Shown here: positions 35,287-46,095 of the stretch, in pieces
Numbering within the stretch: the first letter of the stretch is position 1
Layout of the letters: each line of letters starts with the position of its first letter
Assembly: GCA_037783545.1 (NCBI GenBank)
Contig: JBBELK010000296.1
Span: 338,979-402,978 of the forward strand
Origin: Henricia sp. BOLD:AAB3569
Taxonomy: Eukaryota; Echinodermata; Asteroidea; Spinulosida; Echinasteridae
Reading direction: 5' to 3'
Length of the DNA stretch: 64,000 bases
Notes under the pieces: model-generated
Told to the model about the DNA's origin: nothing
Seen by the model: the letters and a program-made list of their open reading frames with translations, nothing else
Database searches by the model: none
Translations under genes and position numbers: made by a program

Positions 35287-37537
35287 ATGATGGCAACAGA
35301 CGTCGATGGCATGTTGGCCGAAATTTTGGCAGACAGTGGCTCAGAATCAGATGAAGGTTCCATTCAAGATGAGTCTTCTGACGACGATCCCGAAACGGCA
35401 GAAGACGGCATTACTGCAGCATTTCGTGAGGTAATAATGGAATTCGGTAATAATTAATACTAATTCTTTGGTGAACATTATCAGCAGCATGATCGGTGTT
35501 ATGTTAATGAATCAATTAGGCTAATGTAATTCGCCAGGCCCAGTATTTTTGTAGGCCCACCCCTAACGTCGGCCTATATAGGTCTATGGGGTTACAAATG
35601 CTGAAATTGAGAAATGTACATCATTACATGTAGTTAAAAAATGGCTCAATCAGTCTTGGTGACCAAATCCCTCCCCCCCCCCCCCCCCTCCCCCCCTCTG
35701 AAAATCTGAAAGTAATTACCAACATTCCTACAACACAAAAGAAGGGGGCTGTCCCGCTTGCCAAATATCTTGCAAATGCTATAAGCTGCTTTGAAAGAAA
35801 TGAGGAAATTTGCATCTTCAAAATTTCGCATAAAATTGAACAGTTATTGGCAACGACCTTAATAGAGGGTGCCATTTTTTTCTTGTTTCCTTGTTTGCAA
35901 CTACAAAGATTATACTCTAATGTTATAGTTTGTTTTTGTTGCAGCTTACCGACCAACCTGACCACCTGCCAAAATCGAGCAAGACTGCGAAGGTAGATTT
36001 CCGATCCGGTTGGGAGCAACGAGACCATTTCCAGTGTCCGACTGTGCCCTTCACGGGGAATCCTGGCCCGACCGGCGACTTTGCTACGCTCTCAGCAGTG
36101 GAGATCTTCAAGCTGTATTTCTGTGACCTTGTGTGGCAGATGCTGGTGAACGAGACTAATCGCTATGCGCAACAAACAATAGACTCTAACCCTGATAAAC
36201 AAGTTTCCTGGCACCCGACCAATATTCCAGAAATGATGGCATTTGTGGCACTTATCGTTGCTATGGGCATGAACAAATCATCTCAATATAGAATGTACTG
36301 GTCGACATCTGAACTGTTTAGCTTGCCATTCTATCCGTCGATCATGTCACGCAATCGGTTCCTTTCAATTCTGAGATTCTTTCACATATCCAATAACCAA
36401 ATTGCTCAGACAGCCTCGGCTAAACGTGATAAACTTTCCAAAGTTCGACCCTTGATAGAAGTACTCGTCCCGAAGTTTCTAAACCTGTATAACCCTGCGC
36501 AGAATTTGTCTCCAGACGAGAGCATGTTAAAATTCAAGGGACGATTAAGTTTTGTTCAGTACATGCCGAAAAAAACAATCAAACGGGGTATGAAAGCCTT
36601 CTCCCTGAATGAATCAAAAACAGGGTACACATGTAATTGGAAACTATACACGGGAAGTGAGAACACCCAAACTGTTTATGTTGCACACATAAGTTCAGAC
36701 TGCCCGCATCCAAACATACTGACCAAGCCCGCAAAATTAGTCATTGATCTGGTCCAGGGACTTGAGAATAAGGGTCATATACTATATTGTGACAATTACT
36801 TCAATAGCCCAGCTCTTGTAGCTGAACTGTCTGAACTAGGATTCGGGTGTTGTGGTACTGTTCGGTACATGACCCAGGGGATTCCCCATGTTGCGAACCC
36901 CAAAAAACACAAAATGAAGAGAGAAGATGTCCCCCTTTTTTGGGTAAAAGGTGGGCAGTTGTGTATCGTTTGGCAAGACAAAAAATCGGTAACACTTTTA
37001 ACAAATATCGGGAACTCTGATGTGTCAAAAAAGCAAATTCGTTGCAAGAAGAGCACAAGTGGATTTCGTGACGTTCTGAAGCCAAATTGTGTTGACCTGT
37101 ATAATTTGAATATGGGAGGTACTGATGTTGCAGATCAATGTTTTCAGTACTACAATCATACGCACAGGAGTTTAAAATGGTGGAAACGAATTTTTTTCCG
37201 TATGCTCGATATTTGTATTGTCAATAGCCGAGTAATTTTTAACGGCATAGAGGGCAACAGACATGTCAGTAACCTAGATTTTCGTGTAGGTATTGTACAA
37301 GGCTTGCTGTTAGGTTGGGAACGTACTAATGCAACAAGTCGGCCGAGATACCACATTCCTATTGATTTGGCAAGACAACAACACTATCCTGGCAAAAACC
37401 GCAATGGAAAGAAACGCGACTGCATTGTTTGTAGCAACCGCACATTAAACAGGCGAAAACAGACCCGGATGATCTGTAAAGAATGTAATAAACCAATGTG
37501 CACAGTTCCTTGTTTTGAAAAATATCATACCAAATGA
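35287..37537 (+). CDS. piggyBac transposase, copy 3 (spliced, 578 aa)
   Basis: Exons 35,287-35,430 and 35,945-37,537 with a 514-bp intron. The protein appears identical to copy 2, including Thr at residue 258, so copies 2 and 3 are closest relatives. The catalytic aspartates D239, D331 and D442 and the C-terminal Cys-rich domain are present and the frame is open, so this copy too may be active. Confidence 0.9.
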
Positions 37538-37584
37538 TAAGTATGTATATGTACAATCTGCTCGCCTTCAAATCTGCCCCCGCC

Positions 37585-37669
37585 CCCCGCCCCCCACCCC
37601 ATTCAATGTTGAAGACTGGTTCGACAAGCCACGGATTCAAACCAACATTGAATGGGGTGGGGGGCGGGG
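37585..37669. repeat. 26-bp perfect hairpin in transposase 3' UTR, copy 3
   Basis: Identical to the hairpin in copies 1 and 2. Confidence 0.9.
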
Positions 37670-37916
37670 AGGGGGAGGGGCGAGAGAAAATACAAGTACA
37701 TGCAGAAGTAGGGTTGAAGACACATCTTTTTAGACATTCAAGCATTTTTAATTTCTTAGATTTTTAACTTTTGAGTGCTTCATTTTCTTTTGTATTGTAT
37801 ACTTTTTAGGTATTTTCATTAGGATTTTCTTTTCTATATTGATGTACGAGTACAGGGCCTTGTATTACCAGTTTGTATTACTTTTGTTGTGTAAAAACTA
37901 GCTTGAAATTACACTT

Positions 37917-37922
37917 AATAAA
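37917..37922 (+). promoter_or_regulatory. Polyadenylation signal, transposase copy 3
   Basis: AATAAATAAA as in copies 1 and 2. Confidence 0.5.
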
Positions 37923-38636
37923 TAAAAAGATGCACACTAAATTTCTCTTCTTTTTGTATGATTTGTGTCATCAGGTGTACACAAAATCATCAGAGCTATT
38001 TAGTGCATGTAAACCACAGAGGGCTCACTTCAATGAAATGTCTCCCAAACCAGTGGGTCTCTAGTGACACTGGGCTCGTAATTGCTGTGGTAAACAAGGG
38101 TACTGTCTTATATGAGTGGGTGGTATTGAAAGGGTTAAACAGTTCACTAGTTTTTATTGAAGACCTGCATAAATTTCTTTCTCTTGGGCATTTAAGACGT
38201 TTTTTATTTGAGAAAGCTAGTGCATTAATGAACAGTAGCATTCAACTCTGAATTAACTTCTCAGTTAAACATGTTATTGACTATTGTAGACAATCTGTTA
38301 TTCATAGTGGCAACATGCAACAATTATTTCTTTCACAAGTTGTAGGTTTTCCAAACAAGTGGTTTTCAAACCTGCACAACTTTTGTGGAAGATATTTTAG
38401 TCACATGGTGGCAATCATTGAAGACTGTCCGAAAATATAATTTTATCATAAATGTCTATATTGGATTAATCTGTATTTCATGAAAAGAAGTAAACAATAA
38501 ATGAATAAATTGACAAGTCACCGACAGATTCTTGTGCACATTTCATTTGTAAGTTTTAATTTCTATTTTGACATTATGCATAGCCTACACACTTATAATG
38601 CACATTACACTTTATTTATATTGATGACCTCATAAA

Positions 38637-39038
38637 ACATATGCGATGCAATCGAGCAAAATGAGTCGTAAGTCGGGATTTCTGATTTTGAAATATAGAC
38701 CATAATGTGAGCTTGGGCTGGATTTTTCAGCATTAGGAAACTATCCATCTTTCACACAGTGAAAACAAATATGATTTTTGGAAGGGAACAGGTAAAAAGT
38801 GAGTTTTCAAAAGTGGGCTTTTTAACGACTCCATGCAATACTATAACTTTAAACCTGATTTTCTCTCTTTCCGTACTTTCAATGTGTCCTAACTCCACGC
38901 CATAACTTTTGAACCAAAAGTCGTACCAATTTGGAGTTTCCACCAAATTAAAGCTTAAAGTGCCCTTGAAATGAAAATATAACTAAAAAGTGACCAGTTT
39001 TGACTTAAGACTCATTTTGCCCGATCGCATCACATATA
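38637..39038. repeat. Fold-back element 1, copy 3
   Basis: Equivalent of 21,551-21,952. Confidence 0.8.
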
Positions 39039-39373
39039 AGCTATTCATTAAATTTTCGGTATACTTGGCAATATGATCGAGACTTTTAGAGTTAAGTTAT
39101 TTTTTGCCTTTATTCGGTAGCTTGTCATAGTTTGGTTGTTTTTACAATGGTCACTTCATAATGTGGCTTAAAATTAGCCGGTGTGACTTGTTTCTAGTTT
39201 TGTTGGAAATGGTCACATTGATAAATTGTATTCATACATTGTTTTTTCAATTTTCTTGATTAACATCTGAAAAACAAAATTAAATTACTACCGGTATATT
39301 GTACCACACATTTTCTAAAGAACATAAAATTTGTTTTCAACTATACACACAATTCCAAAATACACCCCTTTCC

Positions 39374-39735
39374 TACTCTCTAAATGTAAAAGAGTGAAAA
39401 ACTCACTCTTCAAAAGAGTGACTCCCTTAAAAAACCACTCGGAAACAGTGAAAATCACTCTAAAAAGAGGGAAATTTTGTAAAAAGAGTGGCAATCACTC
39501 CAAAAAGAGTGCCAAAACCACTCAAAGAAGGAGCCATATAAAGGACAGCTCTTTTTCGAGCTGTCCTTTATATGGCTCCTTCTTTGAGTGGTTTTTGCAC
39601 TCTTTTTGGAGTGATTGCCACTCTTTTTACAGAATTTCCCTCTTTTTAGAGTGATTTTCACTGTTTCCGAGTGGTTTTATAAGGGAGTCACTCTTTTGAA
39701 GAGTGAGTTTTTCATTCTTTTACATTTAGAGAGTA
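39374..39735. repeat. 362-bp near-perfect palindrome, copy 3
   Basis: Equivalent of 22,288-22,649. Confidence 0.95.
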
Positions 39736-40061
39736 CCCTTATAATTTTGGTTCTAATGGTGTTTGGTTGGGTGTATATTTGCACAGGTAGTATACACCCT
39801 TTGCAAACAAGAAACAAACAGTGAATTACTATTAAACTTGTACATTTGGTGAATCATAATATGAATCCCCCCCCCCCCCATATATCGCCCCCATTGTATA
39901 AATTCAAGCAAGAGCAAAGGGTGTATACTACCTTGAAACCACCTGGCAGTGAGAATATTTGTGAGACATTCTGGCAACATTGATTCCAAACTGGGCACAG
40001 GCTGCAGTGGAGAAAAAGGAAAAACAATTAAATATGGGTTTCGGTCATTTAGGGTGTAACA

Positions 40062-40354
40062 TTGTGAATGGCCTGGATGTGATGTTTCTACAAAAATGGA
40101 AAGGCGACTTTCATGGATGTGATTTTGGTGGATATTACCCAATACCACATTCACACCCGAGCCAGAAATCACATCCAGGATTATGTCGTTCAAGTCCAAT
40201 ATCATCCTGTGTAATTGAACCTGGATGTGATTTTTGGCTCGGATGTGATTTTGGATAATTGCTGCCAAAATCACATTCTAGCTCCAATATTGCATCCACT
40301 AAAACCACCTTTCCATTTTTGTAGAGAAATCACACCCAGGCCATCCACAGTGTA
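40062..40354. repeat. Imperfect palindrome with GGATGTGATT repeats, copy 3
   Basis: Equivalent of 22,978-23,270. The C tract of the small inverted repeat before it is two bases shorter than in unit 1. Confidence 0.85.
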
Positions 40355-40558
40355 AGATTGTTGGAGGTTTGTATTCTGTCTATTCTTTTTAAAGTATCTG
40401 CAAATCCTGCACCCTTCCCTTCTTCTGTCTCAAGTTGCCAGAATGGCACACATTTTCTGTTATCACTGCTAAATTAACGCATTTGAGCATGTTGCACAAA
40501 CAAAAATTCACAAATATTAATGTTTAAAAATGATTGCAAACAGTCATTCGAGTAGTAC

Positions 40559-43088
40559 TTAATGGTCGTCTACATGTACGTCACTAATATTATCCAGTAT
40601 GAAATGTGCGAAGCAAAATTTACAGGGACCTATATCCTTTTGTTGTTCTTGTGGAATTTGATACGAAAATGTGAATGTGTTCCATCTGACTGTCATCATT
40701 TCTGTTTCACGAAAATCTATCGACCCCCCAGTAATGTAAACCAAGGGCTGCTTTCCAGTGCAAAATATGGGAGTATCTTTATCAAAAACGAGGTCTTTTG
40801 CATAATAACTCTTGGGTGCAGGCAGATGGACTGTTTGACCTTCTAAAAGAAGCAGCATGTCATTCCAAGGCAAGACTTGTGCAGTCCAACGAAAATCATT
40901 AAGAAACACAACCTCACTAGTTTCTGCTCCAACCCAGGCAAATGAACCTGTTGCTGGATTAGTAAAGGTTTTGAATACGGTATTTAATGGATTCAATAAA
41001 AAAGTTTTTCCGCAATTTGCTGGCCCGGTTATCATTATATTTCGATATTTTCCTCTCCCCTTTTGTAACAACAAATATATGCCATTTACAAATGTACTTA
41101 TCTCAATGTTATTTTGTTCCAGTATTTCTCGAGCACAGTCAAGCCACACCCCATTGCAATTACAGCCAGCTGGTGTAGCTGCAACCCCATAGTCGAGATT
41201 AGATACATTTTTGTTATAGTATTTCTGTCCAACTGGCGCTCCATGTAGATCCCAAGCATTCTGTGAATACATAATTAGATACATTAATATGTAAATAAGA
41301 CTGGTAACGAAGGGAGGGGTGTGGGGGGTGGGGTGAGGGGTGTGGGGGTGGGGTGAGGGGGGGGGGTGAGGGGGGTTGGGGGGGGGGGGGGGGGTGGTGG
41401 GGGTCCTGGGGGGCAGGGTTGATGGGGGGACGAAGAGGAAGGAGGAATGGGGTGGGGACTGTCAGAATGAGGGGAGGGGGTGGGTGCGGTGGGGTGGTTG
41501 TGGAATAGGTGGGGTGGGGGCTGGTGGGGGGGGGAGGGGTGGAGGGAGGGGAGGGGGAGGGGGGAGGGGGGTGATGAAATAGAGAAATGAAAAACTAGGG
41601 CATGTATGGCTATACTATAGCCATAGGGCTAGTAGTAGCTAGTGTAGTAGCACTAAGTACATGTACTAAGTACCTATTTCCCTCGGCCTTCGGCCTCGGG
41701 AAATAGGACCCTCTTGTGGTCACTCACAGTCCCTCGGGGCCCATAGACGTGCACTAGTGACCTCATTGCCAGTCGATGTGTATCCTCGATCCTCCATATT
41801 CTGCGCACCTAACGCTTATGCACGCGCGCGCATTGGCCGGCAAACATTAATGTGAGTGCGTAGAAATAGGACCGCGTGGATTTAGGGGGTCTGACGATAT
41901 ACTAGTAGTAGTACTGTACTACTACTACTACGATGCAGACACACGCTGACACAGTAAACTCTAGGTGGCCGTGGCGGCACCCTGCCGATCAACATGCGTT
42001 AAAATATAATTTTCAACCGCTATACTTTAAACTTACTATTTACAGTTGGTGAAACCCCCATGTCGTGCTTGAGAATGAGAGACTGTATTCCTTGCCTAAA
42101 ACCTTAACCCAAATCAGGCATCAGGCCCGTTATGTAAACAATATGCACGCGTAAGCGTGCTGCACGGCCCGGTATTGTTTACATAAGAGGCGCCCTCTTT
42201 CGTTATCAACGGGTACACGCAAACTTTTATAAAAGAGGAAGGTTGTGGCCTCCTCTCGAGATGTACATGTACACATTGTGTACTTCATTGAACAAAGTGA
42301 TTTAATTGGATAAAATGTTGAAATGATTTGGCTAAGAGTCCCCATACATAGATCGAGTACCACATTTTGTACACTATAAACCGAAATAAGCAATGCAAAT
42401 TCTACTATAATTATATAAAAGGGCATACCTGTATTACTTCGTTTATGGCCTTTTGGCCGCGGTTGATAATGAACCGAGCCAGATCCGTACGCCCTGCCGA
42501 CTTCTGTAGATTAGCAAAGGCCATCAGTTCCAAGCGCGTCCTGAACCCCTTCTCGACAACAATTTCTGAAACGTCATACGAAGTCAGTCGCGTACGACCA
42601 CGCCCACGCCCACGCCCACGCCCACGAGCTGACAACTTGTCTTCCGATGATGGGTGCTGCTCGGATGTAGTTGGCTGTAATGTTGCTTTTGAGGCATTAT
42701 CAGTCACGGGTAACCCCAAATCAGGATGACCAATTGACTGTATCAACTCACTGTCCTCTTTCGTAATATAATTCCACGCACTATAATAATTATGGTGGTT
42801 AGACGAAAAGTGTACATTTATGCCATATACTCGGGATAAATACTTGCGAATTTGGACCCAACGTTGGGTTTTTTCAAGTTTTATACACAAATGGTAGTGT
42901 TTTCCGCCATTTCTATGCGACTCTTGACAGCAGGCCCACTGAATCACTTTTGCCACACCACACAAATTGAAAGCATCGACTATTTTAGTAGCAAAATTCT
43001 CACGAGTTGGAACTATTTCTAAATTGGCTTGGCTATACGTTATCAAATAAACTTGGCGAACCTGTCGAGGTCCCAACTCGGCTGACAT
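40559..43088 (-). CDS. Rep-like HUH endonuclease-SF3 helicase, copy 3 (variant, 453 aa)
   Basis: Exons 42,429-43,088 and 40,559-41,260, with splice sites as in copy 2 and a 1168-bp intron. The HUH, catalytic-Tyr and SF3 motifs all match copy 2. Residues 230-245, just after the exon junction, are entirely different (VGQKYYNKNVSNLDYG against EQLERDSHTRIEVLCE). The total length is unchanged and the frame is kept. The block is 41,187-41,233 (47 bp), while the rest of the gene is almost identical. The segment lies between the endonuclease and helicase domains, so activity may survive. Gene conversion from a diverged relative is the simplest explanation. Confidence 0.85.
41311..41572 (+). repeat. 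G-rich tract in the Rep intron, copy 3
   Basis: Same tract as in the other units; its first half has fewer G in the longest runs. Confidence 0.9.
41784..41900. other. 117-bp insertion unique to unit 3
   Basis: Units 1 and 2 read CGATGTGTATACTAGTAG. In unit 3 this is split after GTGTAT by 117 bp that include alternating GCGCGCGC (CACGCGCGCGCATTGG). There is no clear target duplication or inverted repeat. It may be the ancestral state lost from units 1 and 2, or a later insertion. Confidence 0.8.
42130..42186. repeat. Nested stem-loop (candidate replication origin), copy 3
   Basis: Identical to 24,937-24,993 and 33,483-33,539. Confidence 0.75.
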
Positions 43089-43829
43089 TATCAACGAAAA
43101 ACGGAGGAGACAGACGGGACGGACGATGCAACATGCTCAAATGCGTTATGACTCTTGGCTTACACGAACGGCCGTTTTTATGTGTAGAAGGAGCCGATAG
43201 GATGGCGTTTATTCAAATTCGACCGGCAGGCAAGAATAATGGCACGTTTGTTCTCCCCACATACCAATTACGTCAAGCGTTACACGTTCACGTGAGGGTC
43301 CTGGGTATACTAGTTGACCGCAGAAAAGCACGCACCGACCCACTTCGCCAAGTGAACCCAAAACTTCACCAAATACTTAACCCAAAACTTTACCAACTTT
43401 ACCCCAAATCCCATTAAAACATGCACACGGTTGTCCATTTCAAGACATTAAAGCTTTGACTCTGAAAGTCTTTTAACCTTAAATGTTTACTGGTAAACCG
43501 ACAAACTTTACCAATAATCCTGTAAATAGGTTAAACACGTGGTTCTTAACTTCATTAGCCTAACAAAACAAGTCTCACACACGCATTCCATTCTGTCAAA
43601 ACACAATGTGAAACATGCCATTAACCCTTTCATTCCCGGAGGCGCCAAAAGGAGCCCTTTGTTTTTTTCGCTTTAATCCCAAAGGCACCAAATGGTGCCC
43701 GAGATTGTCTTTCAGTTGAGACCCAAGGCGACTTTTGTCACCACCTGCAAATGCTTTCAGAGTTTTTTGGTTTGGCGCCCTCTATTGGCATGAATGAAGA
43801 CGGTTCAAGTTTTACACGCGCGCCCGCCC

Positions 43830-43837
43830 TATATAAA
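43830..43837 (+). promoter_or_regulatory. TATA box of transposase copy 4
   Basis: TATATAAA in the same position as in the other copies. Confidence 0.5.
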
Positions 43838-43933
43838 TTCACAAAACTAAAAAGGGACAACAATAGGTGGGTTTGCCGTGAATACATAAAAGGGGAGGAC
43901 GCACAGTACAGACGCCATTTGCATCCTGAAACT

Positions 43934-46015
43934 ATGATGGCAACAGACGTCGATGGCATGTTGGCCGAAATTTTGGCAGACAGTGGCTCAGAATCAGATG
44001 AAGGTTCCATTCAAGATGAGTCTTCTGACGACGATCCCGAAACGGCAGAAGACGGCATTACTGCAGCATTTCGTGAGGTAATAATGGAATTCGGTAATAA
44101 TTAATACTAATTCTTTGGTGAACATTATCAGCAGCATGATCGGTGTTATGTTAATGAATCAATTAGGCTAATGTAATTCGCCAGGCCCAGTATTTTTGTA
44201 GGCCCACCCCTAACGTCGGCCTATATAGGTCTATGGGGTTACAAATGCTGAAATTGAGAAATGTACATCATTACATGTAGTTAAAAAATGGCTCAATCAG
44301 TCTTGGTGACCAAATCCCTCCCCCCCCCCCCCTCCCCCCCTCTGAAAATCTGAAAGTAATTACCAACATTCCTACAACACAAAAGAAGGGGGCTGTCCCG
44401 CTTGCCAAATATCTTGCAAATGCTATAAGCTGCTTTGAAAGAAATGAGGAAATTTGCATCTTCAAAATTTCGCATAAAATTGAACAGTTATTGGCAACGA
44501 CCTTAATAGAGGGTGCCATTTTTTTCTTGTTTCCTTGTTTGCAACTACAAAGATTATACTCTAATGTTATAGTTTGTTTTTGTTGCAGCTTACCGACCAA
44601 CCTGACCACCTGCAAAATCGAGCAAGACTGCGAAGGTAGATTTCCGATCCGGTTGGGAGCAACGAGACCATTTCCAGTGTCCGACTGTGCCCTTCACGGG
44701 GAATCCTGGCCCGACCGGCGACTTTGCTACGCTCTCAGCAGTGGAGATCTTCAAGCTGTATTTCTGTGACCTTGTGTGGCAGATGCTGGTGAACGAGACT
44801 AATCGCTATGCGCAACAAACAATAGACTCTAACCCTGATAAACAAGTTTCCTGGCACCCGACCAATATTCCAGAAATGATGGCATTTGTGGCACTTATCG
44901 TTGCTATGGGCATGAACAAATCATCTCAATATAGAATGTACTGGTCGACATCTGAACTGTTTAGCTTGCCATTCTATCCGTCGATCATGTCACGCAATCG
45001 GTTCCTTTCAATTCTGAGATTCTTTCACATATCCAATAACCAAATTGCTCAGACAGCCTCGGCTAAACGTGATAAACTTTCCAAAGTTCGACCCTTGATA
45101 GAAGTACTCGTCCCGAAGTTTCTAAACCTGTATAACCCTGCGCAGAATTTGTCTCCAGACGAGAGCATGTTAAAATTCAAGGGACGATTAAGTTTTGTTC
45201 AGTACATGCCGAAAAAACCAATCAAACGGGGTATGAAAGCCTTCTCCCTGAATGAATCAAAAACAGGGTACACATGTAATTGGAAACTATACACGGGAAG
45301 TGAGAACACCCAAACTGTTTATGTTGCACACATAAGTTCAGACTGCCCGCATCCAAACATACTGACCAAGCCCGCAAAATTAGTCATTGATCTGGTCCAG
45401 GGACTTGAGAATAAGGGTCATATACTATATTGTGACAATTACTTCAATAGCCAGCTCTTGTAGCTGAACTGTCTGAACTAGGATTCGGGTGTTGTGGTAC
45501 TGTTCGGTACATGACCCAGGGGATTCCCCATGTTGCGAACCCCAAAAAACACAAAATGAAGAGAGAAGATGTCCCCCTTTTTTGGGTAAAAGGTGGGCAG
45601 TTGTGTATCGTTTGGCAAGACAAAAAATCGGTAACACTTTTAACAAATATCGGGAACTCTGATGTGTCAAAAAAGCAAATTCGTTGCAAGAAGAGCACAA
45701 GTGGATTTCGTGACGTTCTGAAGCCAAATTGTGTTGACCTGTATAATTTGAATATGGAGGTACTGATGTTGCAGATCAATGTTTTCAGTACTACAATCAT
45801 ACGCACAGGAGTTTAAAATGGTGGAAACGAATTTTTTTCCGTATGCTCGATATTTGTATTGTCAATAGCCGAGTAATTTTTAACGGCATAGAGGGCAACA
45901 GACATGTCAGTAACCTAGATTTTCGTGTAGGTATTGTACAAGGCTTGCTGTTAGGTTGGGAACGTACTAATGCAACAAGTCGGCCGAGATACCACATTCC
46001 TATTGATTTGGCAAG
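43934..46015 (+). pseudogene. piggyBac transposase, copy 4 (frameshifted and truncated)
   Basis: Exon 1 (43,934-44,077) is intact. Exon 2 begins at 44,589 and carries three one-base deletions relative to the other copies: a C near 44,613, a C near 45,451 (AATAGCCAGC against AATAGCCCAGC), and a G near 45,757 (ATATGGAGG against ATATGGGAGG). It then ends at the array breakpoint, about 45 codons before the normal stop, losing the C-terminal Cys-rich domain. The second lesion falls just after the second catalytic Asp. All are in short homopolymers. It has Pro at residue 258, like copy 1. Confidence 0.85.
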
Positions 46016-46095
46016 GATCCGACATTCTTTTTAAGTTGAATGCAACAGTACAGTACCACAAGAGGGCTCTGTTACTTTAGCCTGTCATCAGAAAT
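46016..46095. other. Unique junction between array and inverted satellite
   Basis: About 80 bp, from GATCCGACATTC to TCAGAAATGG, that match neither the array nor the satellite. There is no TTAA-bounded piggyBac end and no obvious microhomology. It may be filler from a break repair or an assembly join. Confidence 0.6.

Larger units (their letters stand above)
34974..38138 (+). mobile_element. piggyBac element, copy 3
   Basis: The body is 34,978-38,134 (3157 bp) with TTAA on both sides and the same flanks as copy 2. Length differences among copies come from homopolymers. Confidence 0.9.
38139..43620. mobile_element. Rep-bearing replicon-like segment, copy 3 (5.5 kb)
   Basis: Same order as copies 1 and 2. 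Fold-backs lie at 38,637-39,038, 39,374-39,735 and 40,062-40,354. The Rep-like gene is 40,559-43,088. This copy is longer because of a 117-bp insertion at 41,784-41,900 in the Rep intron, and it carries a replaced block in Rep exon 2. Confidence 0.65.
17891..46015. repeat. Head-to-tail array of a composite piggyBac + Rep unit (3.3 copies)
   Basis: The TTAACCCTTTCATTCCC boundary recurs at 17,891, 26,433, 34,974 and 43,621, giving periods of 8542, 8541 and 8647 bp. Copies differ mainly in homopolymer length, a few substitutions, a 117-bp insertion in unit 3 and a replaced 47-bp block in its Rep gene. Each unit is a piggyBac element followed by a 5.4-kb segment carrying a minus-strand Rep-like gene and palindromes. 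Unit 4 stops at 46,015 inside the transposase. Such uniform copies imply recent amplification, by rolling-circle type replication or by unequal exchange; the sequence alone does not decide which. Confidence 0.95.
43621..46015 (+). mobile_element. piggyBac element, copy 4 (right end missing)
   Basis: Starts with TTAA and CCCTTTCATTCCC in the same CATGCCATTAA context as copies 2 and 3. It continues to 46,015, where the sequence leaves the element at GATTTGGCAAG|GATCCGAC. About 760 bp, including the right inverted repeat, is missing. It cannot move on its own. Confidence 0.9.
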
